A stretch of DNA of 64,000 nucleotides from assembly GCF_032670585.1 (NCBI RefSeq), contig NZ_JAVQHL010000002.1, positions 1,302,001 through 1,366,000 on the forward strand, in the 5' to 3' direction. Under the pieces are notes generated by a model. That model saw only the letters and a program-made list of their open reading frames with translations. It made no database searches and was not told the DNA's origin. This DNA is from Ostreiculturibacter nitratireducens (lineage in GTDB: Bacteria > Pseudomonadota > Alphaproteobacteria > Rhodobacterales > Rhodobacteraceae). The first letter of the stretch is position 1; each line of letters begins with the position of its first letter. Position numbers and translations under genes: made by a program. This document shows positions 43,162-51,444 of the stretch, piece after piece.

Positions 43162-43958
43162 TGCTCGACCTCCGGCCGGGCGGCGGTGCCCGCCAGCAGC
43201 CCGCCGTCTAGCGCAAGATCGGAGCCGGTCATGTAGCGGGCCTCATCGGAGGCGAGCAGAACCGCCAGCGCCGCCACCTCCGCTGGTTCGCCGAAGCGGC
43301 GCAGCGGCGTGTCGGCGACGAAATCGGCCATCCGCGCCGCACGCTCGGGGCCGTCGCCCAGCATCGGCTCCCAAATCGGCGTCAAGATGGCTGCGGGCGA
43401 GATCGAGTTGCAGCGGATGCCGAGGTCACGCTCGGCGCAATGGAGCGCAACGCTGCGCGTGTGGTTCAGCACCGCGGCCTTGGAGGCGGCATAGGCGGCT
43501 GCGGCCGGGATTCCGACATGGCCCGAGCGCGAGGCTATGTTAACGATCGAACCGCCGCCCCGCGCGCCCATGACGCGGATCGCCATCTGGCAGCCGAGCA
43601 CCACGCCTTCGAGATTGGTGGCAAGCACCGCACGCCAGTCGGTTAGCGCGACGGTGGCTACATCCTGCGCCGCGCCATCCTCGAGGCCGGTGATACCGGC
43701 ATTGTTCACAAGCACATCCAGCCGTCCGTCGCGGGCGAGGATGGCCCGCTCAGCATCGCGCCAATCGTCCGGTTCGCGCACATCGAGCGCGAGAGCGCTC
43801 GCGGCCGGGCCGATCGCACCGGCGACAGCCTCCGCGGCGGCGGCGTCGATGTCGCTGACCCAGACATGCGCACCCTCGGCTGCGAACGCCTGAGCGATCG
43901 CGGCGCCGATCCCGCGCCCGGCGCCCGTCACGAGCGCAATCTTTCCCTGCAATCGCAT
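43158..43958 (-). CDS. short-chain dehydrogenase/reductase
   Basis: 266-aa SDR enzyme. The cofactor motif TGAGRGIGAA is at 12-21, NNAG follows near 90, and the catalytic set is Ser in ASRSGH plus YAASK near 158-162. Classical SDRs oxidise or reduce alcohols and ketones with NAD(P). AAAGGA is placed 7 bp before ATG 43958, which is preferred over 43973. It stands between the LysE-like exporter and DUF6653 in the operon. Confidence 0.92.
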   Translation of the reverse strand: MRLQGKIALVTGAGRGIGAAIAQAFAAEGAHVWVSDIDAAAAEAVAGAIGPAASALALDVREPDDWRDAERAILARDGRLDVLVNNAGITGLEDGAAQDVATVALTDWRAVLATNLEGVVLGCQMAIRVMGARGGGSIVNIASRSGHVGIPAAAAYAASKAAVLNHTRSVALHCAERDLGIRCNSISPAAILTPIWEPMLGDGPERAARMADFVADTPLRRFGEPAEVAALAVLLASDEARYMTGSDLALDGGLLAGTAARPEVEQ

Positions 43959-43979
43959 TCCGTTTCCTTTCATCCCTGA

Positions 43980-44603
43980 TCAGCCGCGAAGCGCCATGAT
44001 CCCGGCCGCGGCGAGAACCATCGCGACGGCGCCCGCACCGATCTGCAGAACCGGACCGCTGCCTGGACGCGTTCCGATGCGGTCCAGCACCAGCGCCACA
44101 CCCGCGAACCATGCGAAGTGCAGCAGGCACACGACGAGCGCGAATGCGCTGCGGTCCGCGGTAGAGGCGGTGGCGAGGCCGCTCGCACCGAAGACCGCGG
44201 CAAAGAAGAGCGGCGTCTTCGGGTTCAGGAGGGCGGCGAGCGCGCCGTCGCGGAACGCGCCGGTGCGGGAGGTCTGCGGCGGCCCCGATCGCGTATCCGA
44301 TTGCACTCTTCGGGCAAGCGACAGGAACCGCCAGGCCAACCAGAAGAGCACGAGGCCGCCGAGGAGGCGGAGGGCCGCCTCCGCTCCGGGGATGCGCGCG
44401 GTGACGGCGCCGGTGCCGAGCGCGGCACCGACGATCCAGACACCTGCGCCCAGCGTATTGCCGAGCGCCGCGGCGATGCCAGCCGGGCGCCCCCCTGCCA
44501 GCGCGTTGCGCGAGACCGCCGCGAAGTCGAGCCCCGGCATCATCAGCACGGGCAGGACCATGGCGAGCGTGGCCGGTGCGTGGAGGGTCCAGAAGCCGGT
44601 CAT
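43980..44603 (-). CDS. LysE-family exporter
   Basis: 207-aa membrane protein with about six hydrophobic segments. LysE/RhtB features: PGLDFAAVSRNALAGGRPAGIAAALGNTLGAGVWI near 26-60 and the loop LNPKTPLFFAAVFG near 126. Members export amino acids or their analogues. AAGGCGA precedes ATG 44603. Located between SDR and DUF1127 genes in the operon. Confidence 0.9.
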   Translation of the reverse strand: MTGFWTLHAPATLAMVLPVLMMPGLDFAAVSRNALAGGRPAGIAAALGNTLGAGVWIVGAALGTGAVTARIPGAEAALRLLGGLVLFWLAWRFLSLARRVQSDTRSGPPQTSRTGAFRDGALAALLNPKTPLFFAAVFGASGLATASTADRSAFALVVCLLHFAWFAGVALVLDRIGTRPGSGPVLQIGAGAVAMVLAAAGIMALRG

Positions 44604-44614
44604 GATCTCGCCTT

Positions 44615-44854
44615 TCAGTCCGCGGGACGTCGCAGCGCCAGCGGATCCCAAGTGGCACGCCTCGCGAACGCTTTCGCCTGTTCGCGTGTCATCCCGACGT
44701 CTTCGAGGAGGTAGTCGGGAAGGCCCGCCAGATGGCGGAAGTCCCGGGCCTCGCGCGCCCGCCGAAGCAGGGCGTGCAGATGGCGCGTGCCCTTTCGGGG
44801 CAGGTCGGTGAAATCGAGGGTCGGGAAGACTCTCTTCAGAACATTGTCCGTCAT
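44615..44854 (-). CDS. DUF1127-type small protein
   Basis: 79-aa protein with the DUF1127-like core FRHLAGLPDYLLEDVGMTREQA near 40-61. Such small Arg-rich proteins influence RNA metabolism and stress or phosphate responses in alphaproteobacteria. It stands 11 bp before the LysE gene and 28 bp after the nitronate monooxygenase gene. Second of three in the window. Confidence 0.85.
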   Translation of the reverse strand: MTDNVLKRVFPTLDFTDLPRKGTRHLHALLRRAREARDFRHLAGLPDYLLEDVGMTREQAKAFARRATWDPLALRRPAD

Positions 44855-44882
44855 GTCGTCTCTCTCAGAATGGGTTCGGTAT

Positions 44883-45944
44883 TCAGGCCGGGGCAGTCTC
44901 GGCGGTCGCGTGATGAAGGGCGGCCATAACGGCCGCTGCACCGGTCGCACGCCGCGCCAGCGCCGCGATGGTCTCGTGCGCTTCGCGGGTCATTTCGTCG
45001 ACGATCTGCGCCGCCGGTTTCAGCTCGCGGATCTTGCCGGCGCTCTGGCCCGCGGTCAGGCAGAGCTGGTCGAGGTCGCCCTCTACGTCGCGCGTCGGCA
45101 GGTATACGGAGAAGCGCGGCAGCGGCACCTCGCCACTGGGCGTGCGCAGGGTTCCGGCGGTCTGGCCGGCGGTCGCGGCCATCGCCTCTTCCTCGCGGCC
45201 GGCCCATTCGTCGGTCGCCGCGTTGCGGATCACCCGCATGGGCTGGAGCGGCATCTCGGGGCCGAAGAGCGTGGTCGAGAGCGTGTCGCCCACGCCTGCC
45301 TCCAGCACCCGGGCTTTGTATCCGTCGTTCGCGTCGGCTTCGCGGCTGGCGAGGAACCGCGTGCCGCACCAGACCGCCTCGGCACCGAGGGCCAGCGCGG
45401 CCGCCATGCTGGCGCCGTCGGTGATGCCACCAGCGGCGATCACCGGGATCGGGGCGACGGCGGCGCGGACGGCGGGCAGGAGGTTGAAGGTCGTCGCGAC
45501 CGAGCGGTTGTGGCCGCCGCCCTCGAGCCCCTGCACGATGATCGCCTCGGCGCCGAGGGCCTTGGCATCCAGCGCCTCCTCGACCGAGCCGACCTGCATC
45601 CAGAAGGCGCTGCCTCCCGCCTTGATCCGTGCGACCTGGTCACGGGTCGGGTTGCCCCAGAAGACCACGCAGAGCGCCACGCCTTCCTCGGCCAGCACGT
45701 CGAGATGCGCGTCGGTGATCATCGGCGCGAGCAGATCGACGCCGAACGGCTTGTCGGTCTTCTCCTTCACCGCGCGCACCATGGCGCGCAGGGCCTCGGC
45801 GGGGGCGACGTCGGCGCCGATCATGCCGAGCCCGCCCGCGTTCGAGACGGCGGCGGCGAGATCGGGCCGGGCGACCATGGCCATCCCGGCGTTCAGGATC
45901 GGGGTCTTGATGCCGAAGCGGCGGGTGATTGCGGTGTCGAACAT
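44883..45944 (-). CDS. nitronate monooxygenase-like FMN enzyme
   Basis: 353-aa TIM-barrel flavoenzyme of the 2-nitropropane dioxygenase/NMO group. FMN-binding marks: LNAGMAMVARPDLAAAVSNAGGLGMIG at the start, QGLEGGGHNRS near 145-155, AAGGITDG near 178 and GTRFLASREA near 202. It oxidises alkyl nitronates, or may act as enoyl-type reductase in related clades. It leads a minus-strand operon; 138 bp separate it from the membrane gene upstream. Confidence 0.9.
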   Translation of the reverse strand: MFDTAITRRFGIKTPILNAGMAMVARPDLAAAVSNAGGLGMIGADVAPAEALRAMVRAVKEKTDKPFGVDLLAPMITDAHLDVLAEEGVALCVVFWGNPTRDQVARIKAGGSAFWMQVGSVEEALDAKALGAEAIIVQGLEGGGHNRSVATTFNLLPAVRAAVAPIPVIAAGGITDGASMAAALALGAEAVWCGTRFLASREADANDGYKARVLEAGVGDTLSTTLFGPEMPLQPMRVIRNAATDEWAGREEEAMAATAGQTAGTLRTPSGEVPLPRFSVYLPTRDVEGDLDQLCLTAGQSAGKIRELKPAAQIVDEMTREAHETIAALARRATGAAAVMAALHHATAETAPA

Positions 45945-46082
45945 CAGGGTCTTTCCTTTTCACGAGGCATGAAGAGGGCGGCCGGCCAAGCGCCATGCGC
46001 CGCCCGTTGAGTTCGGTCAGTTTCTGCCAGAGTTGCCCGGCGCCGCGTCAGGGGAGGAACTGCGGCGCCGGGGCTTGCGGGC

Positions 46083-46520
46083 TCAGACGGGGGTCGTCTC
46101 GTGCCGCATCAGGCGCCAGCCGAAGATCCCGATGAGGAAGAAGCTGACGTTTCCGGCGAAGTCGAGGAGCATGAGGGGCGTGAACATTTCCACTACCCAG
46201 ACGAACCATGCGTTGAAGACGAAGAACGGGATCGAGGCGAGAAGCCCGAAACCGAGGAACGTCATCGCAGTGAAGCGCGAGAGCGGCATGAGCGAGCCGC
46301 AAAGGACCGCTTGCGCGCCGAAACAGCCCATGAGGAGCGCGGTGGTATCGCTCAGGTGTTGATACTCGGGCTTCAGCGACAGCTCTTCGACCATGTGGGG
46401 TGTCAGAAGGCACCAGCCGCCGAGGCCGAGGAACACCAGAGCCTGAGCGGTTTTCATCACCTTAGCCGTGCGTCGGGTCGAGGAGTTGGCGGTGCCGTCG
46501 AGGGTCATTGCATGTGTCAT
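46083..46520 (-). CDS. small four-helix membrane protein
   Basis: 145-aa protein with about four hydrophobic helices starting with KVMKTAQALVFLGLGGWCLLTP. No domain is named. It lies between the GlxA-type regulator and the nitronate monooxygenase-like gene, all on the minus strand. The layout resembles DoxX-like or DUF-type stress membrane proteins, without proof. Confidence 0.75.
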   Translation of the reverse strand: MTHAMTLDGTANSSTRRTAKVMKTAQALVFLGLGGWCLLTPHMVEELSLKPEYQHLSDTTALLMGCFGAQAVLCGSLMPLSRFTAMTFLGFGLLASIPFFVFNAWFVWVVEMFTPLMLLDFAGNVSFFLIGIFGWRLMRHETTPV

Positions 46521-46648
46521 TGCGGGGGTTCGCAGTCCTTGCAGATCGAGACGCCATTCGTGTCGGTGCCGTTTCGTGTCGCGGCCTGACTACCTCGAAA
46601 CGACCCCAGGCCCCTAGGACAAGGACCCGACAGTTTCTGCCATTGGTG

Positions 46649-47719
46649 TCAGTCTTCCGGCGTCGACCGGCTGCGCAGCGCGCTCGGGGTCTTGCCGAAG
46701 GCCTTGACGAGCGCGCGGCGGAGGCTTTGCTCGTCGCGCAAACCGGACCGTTCGGCCACGCGCACCAGCGGCAGGGCCGTCGTCTCGATCAGCTGCCGCG
46801 CGCGTTCGGCCCTCAGCATCTCGACAAGTTTCGCGGGCGTCGTCCCTGTCCGCTCCACGAAGCGGCGCGCAAAGTTGCGGGGGCTCATGCCCGCCAGATC
46901 CGCCAGATCGGCCACCGTGACCTGCACGTGCAGGTTCTCGCTCAGCCATTGCAGCATCCCGTCGAACCGGTCGCTCGCCTCCATCTGCATGACGAGTGCT
47001 GCCGACAGTCGGCTCTGGCTCGATCCGCGCCGCATCGGCAGGAGGCCCGCCTTGGCGATGGCGAAGGACATCGCCCGCCCGCAATCCCGCTCCAGCACCT
47101 CGAGTGTGAACTCGACCGCAGGCATGGATCCCGCCGTGGTCACGATTGGCCCGTCCTCGACCCAGAGCGGGTCAGGATCGAACTCCACCTCCGGAAACTC
47201 GGCCCTGAAGACTTGTGCTGCGACCGTATGGATCGTCGCGCGCCGCCCCCGCAGCAGACCCAGCCGACCGAGGATCAGGGCGGCAGACCCCACGGCGACG
47301 ATGCGGCAGCCGCTGGAGGCAACCGTCGCCATGGCCCGCGCAAATCCCGAATCGGCCGCGAGCCGCTCCTGGTTCTCCGGCGCGGCGCTGCCGATGTAGA
47401 GCAGGTCGAGCCGCGCACCGAGGTCGGAGAGAGCCTTCTCCACGACGATCTGAAACCCTGACCACGTCGTCACCGGACCTCGCTTCAGCCCGACGACCAT
47501 CGTCTCGTAGCTGGGGCAGGCGAGCCCTTCCGCCTCCGCAATCACCGGTGCGAGGCGGAACATGTCGATCTCCCAGAGGATGTCGCTTGCCGCCATTCCC
47601 TCGTAGACGAGGAACCCGACGCGGCGGATCGGCTGTATCTGACTGTTCCGCGACACGGTGCGATGATCTCTCTCGATGCGGCGAAAGCGCTCCTGAATTG
47701 GCAATGCCACGGGGAGCAT
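46649..47719 (-). CDS. GlxA-type AraC regulator with DJ-1/PfpI domain
   Basis: 356-aa regulator. The N-terminal half is a DJ-1/PfpI-like domain (VGFLVYEGMAASDILWEIDMFRLA and VAVGSAALILGRLGLLRGRRATIHTVA), and the C-terminal AraC HTH pair is seen from VTVADLADLAGMSPRNFARRFVERTGTTPAKLVEMLRAERAR on. GlxA-type proteins respond to amino-acid or betaine-like ligands. It is divergent from the cupin-GNAT gene and precedes the nitronate monooxygenase operon, so either may be its target. Confidence 0.9.
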   Translation of the reverse strand: MLPVALPIQERFRRIERDHRTVSRNSQIQPIRRVGFLVYEGMAASDILWEIDMFRLAPVIAEAEGLACPSYETMVVGLKRGPVTTWSGFQIVVEKALSDLGARLDLLYIGSAAPENQERLAADSGFARAMATVASSGCRIVAVGSAALILGRLGLLRGRRATIHTVAAQVFRAEFPEVEFDPDPLWVEDGPIVTTAGSMPAVEFTLEVLERDCGRAMSFAIAKAGLLPMRRGSSQSRLSAALVMQMEASDRFDGMLQWLSENLHVQVTVADLADLAGMSPRNFARRFVERTGTTPAKLVEMLRAERARQLIETTALPLVRVAERSGLRDEQSLRRALVKAFGKTPSALRSRSTPED

Positions 47720-47900
47720 TGGGGAAGAACGGAAACCAGTCCATCGTTTGCTGCCGTGTTGGCAGAATTTGATGCTAACGAGTCATTTGAGCCGACGGAT
47801 GCTTATGGACAGTGTTGTGCCCGAACCGTTCCAAAGCCGCGACTTCTCCGGCCGTTCGTTCCACCTGCCGAAGCGTTTCAAACGAGAGAGCCACGTCCCG

Positions 47901-48740
47901 ATGCCCTTGCCGAGATCATCCCGCGCCGATCCCGCAACCCATTACACGTGGGGAGACGGCTGCGATGGCTGGCGGCTGCTCGAGACGCCGGGTCTGAGTA
48001 TCCGGGAGGAGCGGATGCCGCCCGGAACCTCGGAACGTCCACACCGGCATCTGTCGGGTCAGCAGGCGTTCTACGTGCTCTCAGGCACCTTGCTCATCCG
48101 TCTGCCGGACGAAACGCGCCGGCTTGGACCGGGTGATCTCCTCGGCATTCCCGCGGGCATTGCCCACGAGGTTCTTAACGAGACCGGCGAGTCCGCTCGT
48201 TTCCTCGCTATTACCGCCCCGGCAGTCGAAGGCGATCGCGAAGAGACCGGATCGCTTTCCGATAGCGCACGCGACAGTGCCAGCGCCGCGCCGGTCCTGA
48301 TCCGATCTGCGAAGGCGTCGGATCGCGACGCCTTGCATGCGCTTTTAGCCGACTCGTGGCTCACCTTCTGGGCCCCGCATCTGCCGCCGGAAGCCGAGGC
48401 GCGGTTTCGGGCCGAGGATCCCGTCGCGCGGTTTCTCGACGCAGCGCTCGGCCGTATCCAGTTGGCCGAACTGGGCCCTGATTTGGTCGGCGCACTCCTT
48501 GTCGAGGATGACTGTCTCGAAGATCTTCATGTGGCGCGCGAGTTTCAGGGAGGTGGCATCGGGCTGCGCCTGCTACGTCATGCCGAGGCGCTCGGTGCCC
48601 GCCGTTTGGAAGTTCGTACCTTCAATGAGCGCGCGATCCGCTTCTACGAACGCGCAGGCTGGAAGAGGCGGCGAACCTACCCTACGACGGAGATGGGATT
48701 CCCCACTTTGTCGCATGAATATGTCGCTCCGCTGAAATGA
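47901..48740 (+). CDS. cupin-GNAT fusion protein
   Basis: 279-aa protein. The N-terminal cupin_2 domain (about 10-110) has ERPHRHLSGQQAFYVLSGTLLIRL and GPGDLLGIPAGIAHEVLNETGE with metal-binding histidines. The C-terminal GNAT domain (about 130-279) has DLHVAREFQGGGIGLRLLRHAEALGARRLEVRTFNERAIRFYERAGW. ATG 47901 is used, since the frame upstream (to 47748) gives no domain. Its stop overlaps the next start (ATGA). The cupin may sense or bind the small substrate that the GNAT half acetylates; inference. Confidence 0.85.
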   Translation: MPLPRSSRADPATHYTWGDGCDGWRLLETPGLSIREERMPPGTSERPHRHLSGQQAFYVLSGTLLIRLPDETRRLGPGDLLGIPAGIAHEVLNETGESARFLAITAPAVEGDREETGSLSDSARDSASAAPVLIRSAKASDRDALHALLADSWLTFWAPHLPPEAEARFRAEDPVARFLDAALGRIQLAELGPDLVGALLVEDDCLEDLHVAREFQGGGIGLRLLRHAEALGARRLEVRTFNERAIRFYERAGWKRRRTYPTTEMGFPTLSHEYVAPLK

Positions 48741-49642
48741 GACCGCGCCCCGCCGCCCGCCTGCTGGTCGTCGATCCGGATGACCGGGTCTTACTCCTGC
48801 AGTTCAATCACCGCGACGGCCCCTTGGCCGGGCAGGTCTATTGGGCCACGCCGGGCGGTGCGCTCGAGCCGGGCGAAAGCTGGAAGGATGCCGCCCTGCG
48901 CGAACTCGCGGAGGAAACCGGGCTCGCCGCCACGGACCCCGGCGCGCCTGTCCATGCGCGCGACTTTCCCCTGCAGATGCCGGACGGCTCATGGGTCGAG
49001 GCGCAGGAGAGGTTCTTCCTCATCCGCACCGACAGGACCGACCTGAGCCTGTCGGGCCGGACCGTGCATGAGCGCGAGGTACTTGACCGCCACAAGTGGT
49101 GGCGCCTGAACGACCTGGACGGGACCACCGACACCGTCCATCCGGGGAACATCCCCGGCATCCTCCGGCCACATCTGCACGGGCACCTCGGGTTGCGGCT
49201 AAGGCCCTACGAGGCTGACCGGGATCTCGAGGGGTGCATGAGCCTGTGGCGCGCGGCCTCCGAGGCCGGGCATCCGTTCCTCGACGCCGCGACGCTGGAT
49301 GCGGATGCGGCGGTCATCCGTGACACCTACATGCCGGCCGCCGAAATCACCGTCGCGGAGCGGGATGGCGCGGTGATCGGCTTCATCGCGCTTCTGGGCG
49401 ACCTGGTGGGCGGGCTCTTCGTCGATCCCGCCGCACATCGCTCCGGGGCGGGCCGCGCCCTGATCGGGGAGGCCCTTCGGCACAAGGGGCGGCTGGCGGT
49501 CGAGGTCTACGAGGCCAATGCAGGCGCGCGCGCCTTCTACGCCGCCTGCGGCTTCGCCGAGACGGGGCGGCGCGACACCGACGACCACGGACGCGCGCTG
49601 CCGCTGATCCGCATGACGGCGACGGACGGAGACCGGACATGA
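48737..49642 (+). CDS. Nudix-GNAT fusion protein
   Basis: 301-aa protein. An N-terminal Nudix hydrolase carries the full box GGALEPGESWKDAALRELAEETGL in residues 36-59 (Gx5Ex7REUxEExGU), and a C-terminal GNAT domain (from about 155) has GGLFVDPAAHRSGAGRALIGEALRHKG and ANAGARAFYAACGF. The Nudix part removes nucleoside-diphosphate-linked compounds. It is translationally coupled to the cupin-GNAT gene, so two successive proteins end in GNAT domains. Joint clean-up of a modified metabolite is a guess. Confidence 0.9.
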   Translation: MRPRPAARLLVVDPDDRVLLLQFNHRDGPLAGQVYWATPGGALEPGESWKDAALRELAEETGLAATDPGAPVHARDFPLQMPDGSWVEAQERFFLIRTDRTDLSLSGRTVHEREVLDRHKWWRLNDLDGTTDTVHPGNIPGILRPHLHGHLGLRLRPYEADRDLEGCMSLWRAASEAGHPFLDAATLDADAAVIRDTYMPAAEITVAERDGAVIGFIALLGDLVGGLFVDPAAHRSGAGRALIGEALRHKGRLAVEVYEANAGARAFYAACGFAETGRRDTDDHGRALPLIRMTATDGDRT

Positions 49643-50235
49643 CCGCACTGACAGCCCTCGATGGGGCCGACTGGTTGAACCCGCCGCCCGCCTGGAACCG
49701 GGCAGCCGAGGCCCTGACCTTGGAAACCGGCGAGCGCACGGATTTCTGGCGCGATACGCTCTACGGCTTTCGTCGCGACAGCGGCCATGCGCTGCTGGTG
49801 CCGGTCGAGGGCGACTTCACGGCCCATGTCGGCTTCGACGGTGACTACCAGGCGCTTTACGATCAGGCCGGGGTGATGCTGCGCCGGGACGAGGCGCACT
49901 GGATCAAGGCGGGGATCGAACTGTCCGACGGGGTGGCGAACCTTTCGGTCGTGGTGACGCGGGGGGCTTCGGACTGGTCCACGGTGGCGCTGGGACCTGC
50001 GCCCGGGCCGCAACGCCTGCGCCTGACGCGGACAGGCGGCGCCGTCGTGATCCAGGCGCGCAATGCCGCGAACCGCTGGCAACTCCTACGGGTGGCGCCT
50101 TTTCCCGAGGGGCCGGCGCATGTCGGGCCCATGGCGTGTTCGCCCGAGCGTGCGGGGTTCAGGGCGCGCTTCAGCGAGTTCACCCTCGGCCCCGCCGTCG
50201 CCTCGGCGCTTCACGACGACACCCCGGCCTACTAG
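49639..50235 (+). CDS. DUF1349 protein
   Basis: 198-aa DUF1349 family protein, a beta-sandwich related to concanavalin-like lectins. Typical blocks are TDFWRDTLYGF, GDFTAHVGFDGDYQALYDQAGVMLR and WIKAGIELSDGVANLSVVVTRGASDWS. Coupled by ATGA to the Nudix-GNAT gene. Family function is unclear, with sugar or small-molecule binding likely. It converges on the acyltransferase gene with 12 bp between. Confidence 0.92.
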   Translation: MTALTALDGADWLNPPPAWNRAAEALTLETGERTDFWRDTLYGFRRDSGHALLVPVEGDFTAHVGFDGDYQALYDQAGVMLRRDEAHWIKAGIELSDGVANLSVVVTRGASDWSTVALGPAPGPQRLRLTRTGGAVVIQARNAANRWQLLRVAPFPEGPAHVGPMACSPERAGFRARFSEFTLGPAVASALHDDTPAY

Positions 50236-50247
50236 GGGCCCTCGCCG

Positions 50248-51348
50248 TCAGACCACCCGCCGCACCAGCGCGGACCTGCGCGATAGCGCCGTCAGTCCGA
50301 AGGCCGCGAGGGCCGTAGCGACCACGGACACCGGCAAGGCCACGCCATGCGGCACGCCCGTGCCATCGAGCGCGCGGCTCGCAGCCACCAGGATCGGCGC
50401 GTGCAGGATGAAGGCGCCGTAGCTGTTCGCCGCCGCCCAGGTCCAGAACGCCTTGGCGCGATCGCCGCTGCGCTGGGTCCAGTGGACGAGCGCGGCGATG
50501 GTGCCAAGGGCGACCAGCGGCTCCCAGAAGGCATAGGAGATAGCGGCCAGCGAAAAGCCCGTTTCGAAGCGGGGGGCATCGGTCGACAGCAGCACGGCCG
50601 GCAGAACGGGGAGCGTCGCCAGACCTACGGCCATGGAGCGCCACAGGCTGCGCGCCGGTAGACGGTCGAGCCAGCCGTTCCGACACGCCTGCACGCCGAC
50701 CACGAAGAGAACGACGTAGGATGCGAAATAGCCAAGCTGGAAGCCCGCGACCGTCGCGCCGACCGGCACGACCTGCCGGATTGCGAGGGCGGCGAGGCCA
50801 GTGAGGAGCGCGAGGCCAAACCTATGAACGAAGGGCGGCACGGGCCGGGTTTCGCCAACGTGTCCAGGCCAGACGGTGAGGACGATGGAGAAGACCAGCA
50901 GGGCCGCCGGAAACCAGAGTGGGCCAAGGATGAAGCTGGCCTGCAGGATACGTCGGCCCGTCTCCGCGAGGATGTCGCCAGGAGGGGCGCTGGCCAGCGC
51001 GGCGGTCAGTGGTCCGAGCACGAAGCCGAACATAAGGACCGGCAGCCCGAGCCGAAGGACGCGCTCGGACAGGAAGGCGGCCGCACCCTTCCGGTCCAGC
51101 GATCTCGGCGCGAGCGCGCCCGAGAGCATGAAGAACAGCCCCATGAAAAAGGCCTGGTTCACGGCAGCGAGGAAGGTGAGCGGTATGCTCGTCGCCTCGG
51201 TAGCCTTGAAGAACCAGCTGCCGCTCGCACCGTAGGTGATGGCGGCGTGGTGCAGGATCACCAGCAGGATGAGGCCCGTGCGCAGCCGGTCGATCCAGAC
51301 GGCGCGGGTGAGGGACGGGGCGGGTCGGATTGCGGTGATGGTGGTCAT
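50248..51348 (-). CDS. acyltransferase-3 family membrane protein
   Basis: 366-aa protein with about ten hydrophobic segments. It begins with the acyltransferase_3 pattern RAVWIDRLRTGLILLVILHHAAITYG, where the His pair is the presumed catalytic site, and ends with SYGAFILHAPILV. Members O-acylate cell-surface sugars or lipids. ATG 51348 is preceded by AAGGCG. The MocR gene lies 96 bp upstream on the same strand; no functional link is obvious. Confidence 0.88.
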   Translation of the reverse strand: MTTITAIRPAPSLTRAVWIDRLRTGLILLVILHHAAITYGASGSWFFKATEATSIPLTFLAAVNQAFFMGLFFMLSGALAPRSLDRKGAAAFLSERVLRLGLPVLMFGFVLGPLTAALASAPPGDILAETGRRILQASFILGPLWFPAALLVFSIVLTVWPGHVGETRPVPPFVHRFGLALLTGLAALAIRQVVPVGATVAGFQLGYFASYVVLFVVGVQACRNGWLDRLPARSLWRSMAVGLATLPVLPAVLLSTDAPRFETGFSLAAISYAFWEPLVALGTIAALVHWTQRSGDRAKAFWTWAAANSYGAFILHAPILVAASRALDGTGVPHGVALPVSVVATALAAFGLTALSRRSALVRRVV

Positions 51349-51444
51349 GGTCGCGCCTTGCTGAAGAGCTGGCGCCACCCATGCAGAGGAAGTGCGCCCC
51401 CGCACAGAACCAGTCGTCATCGATTGATGGGAGCCGGTTCGGGT

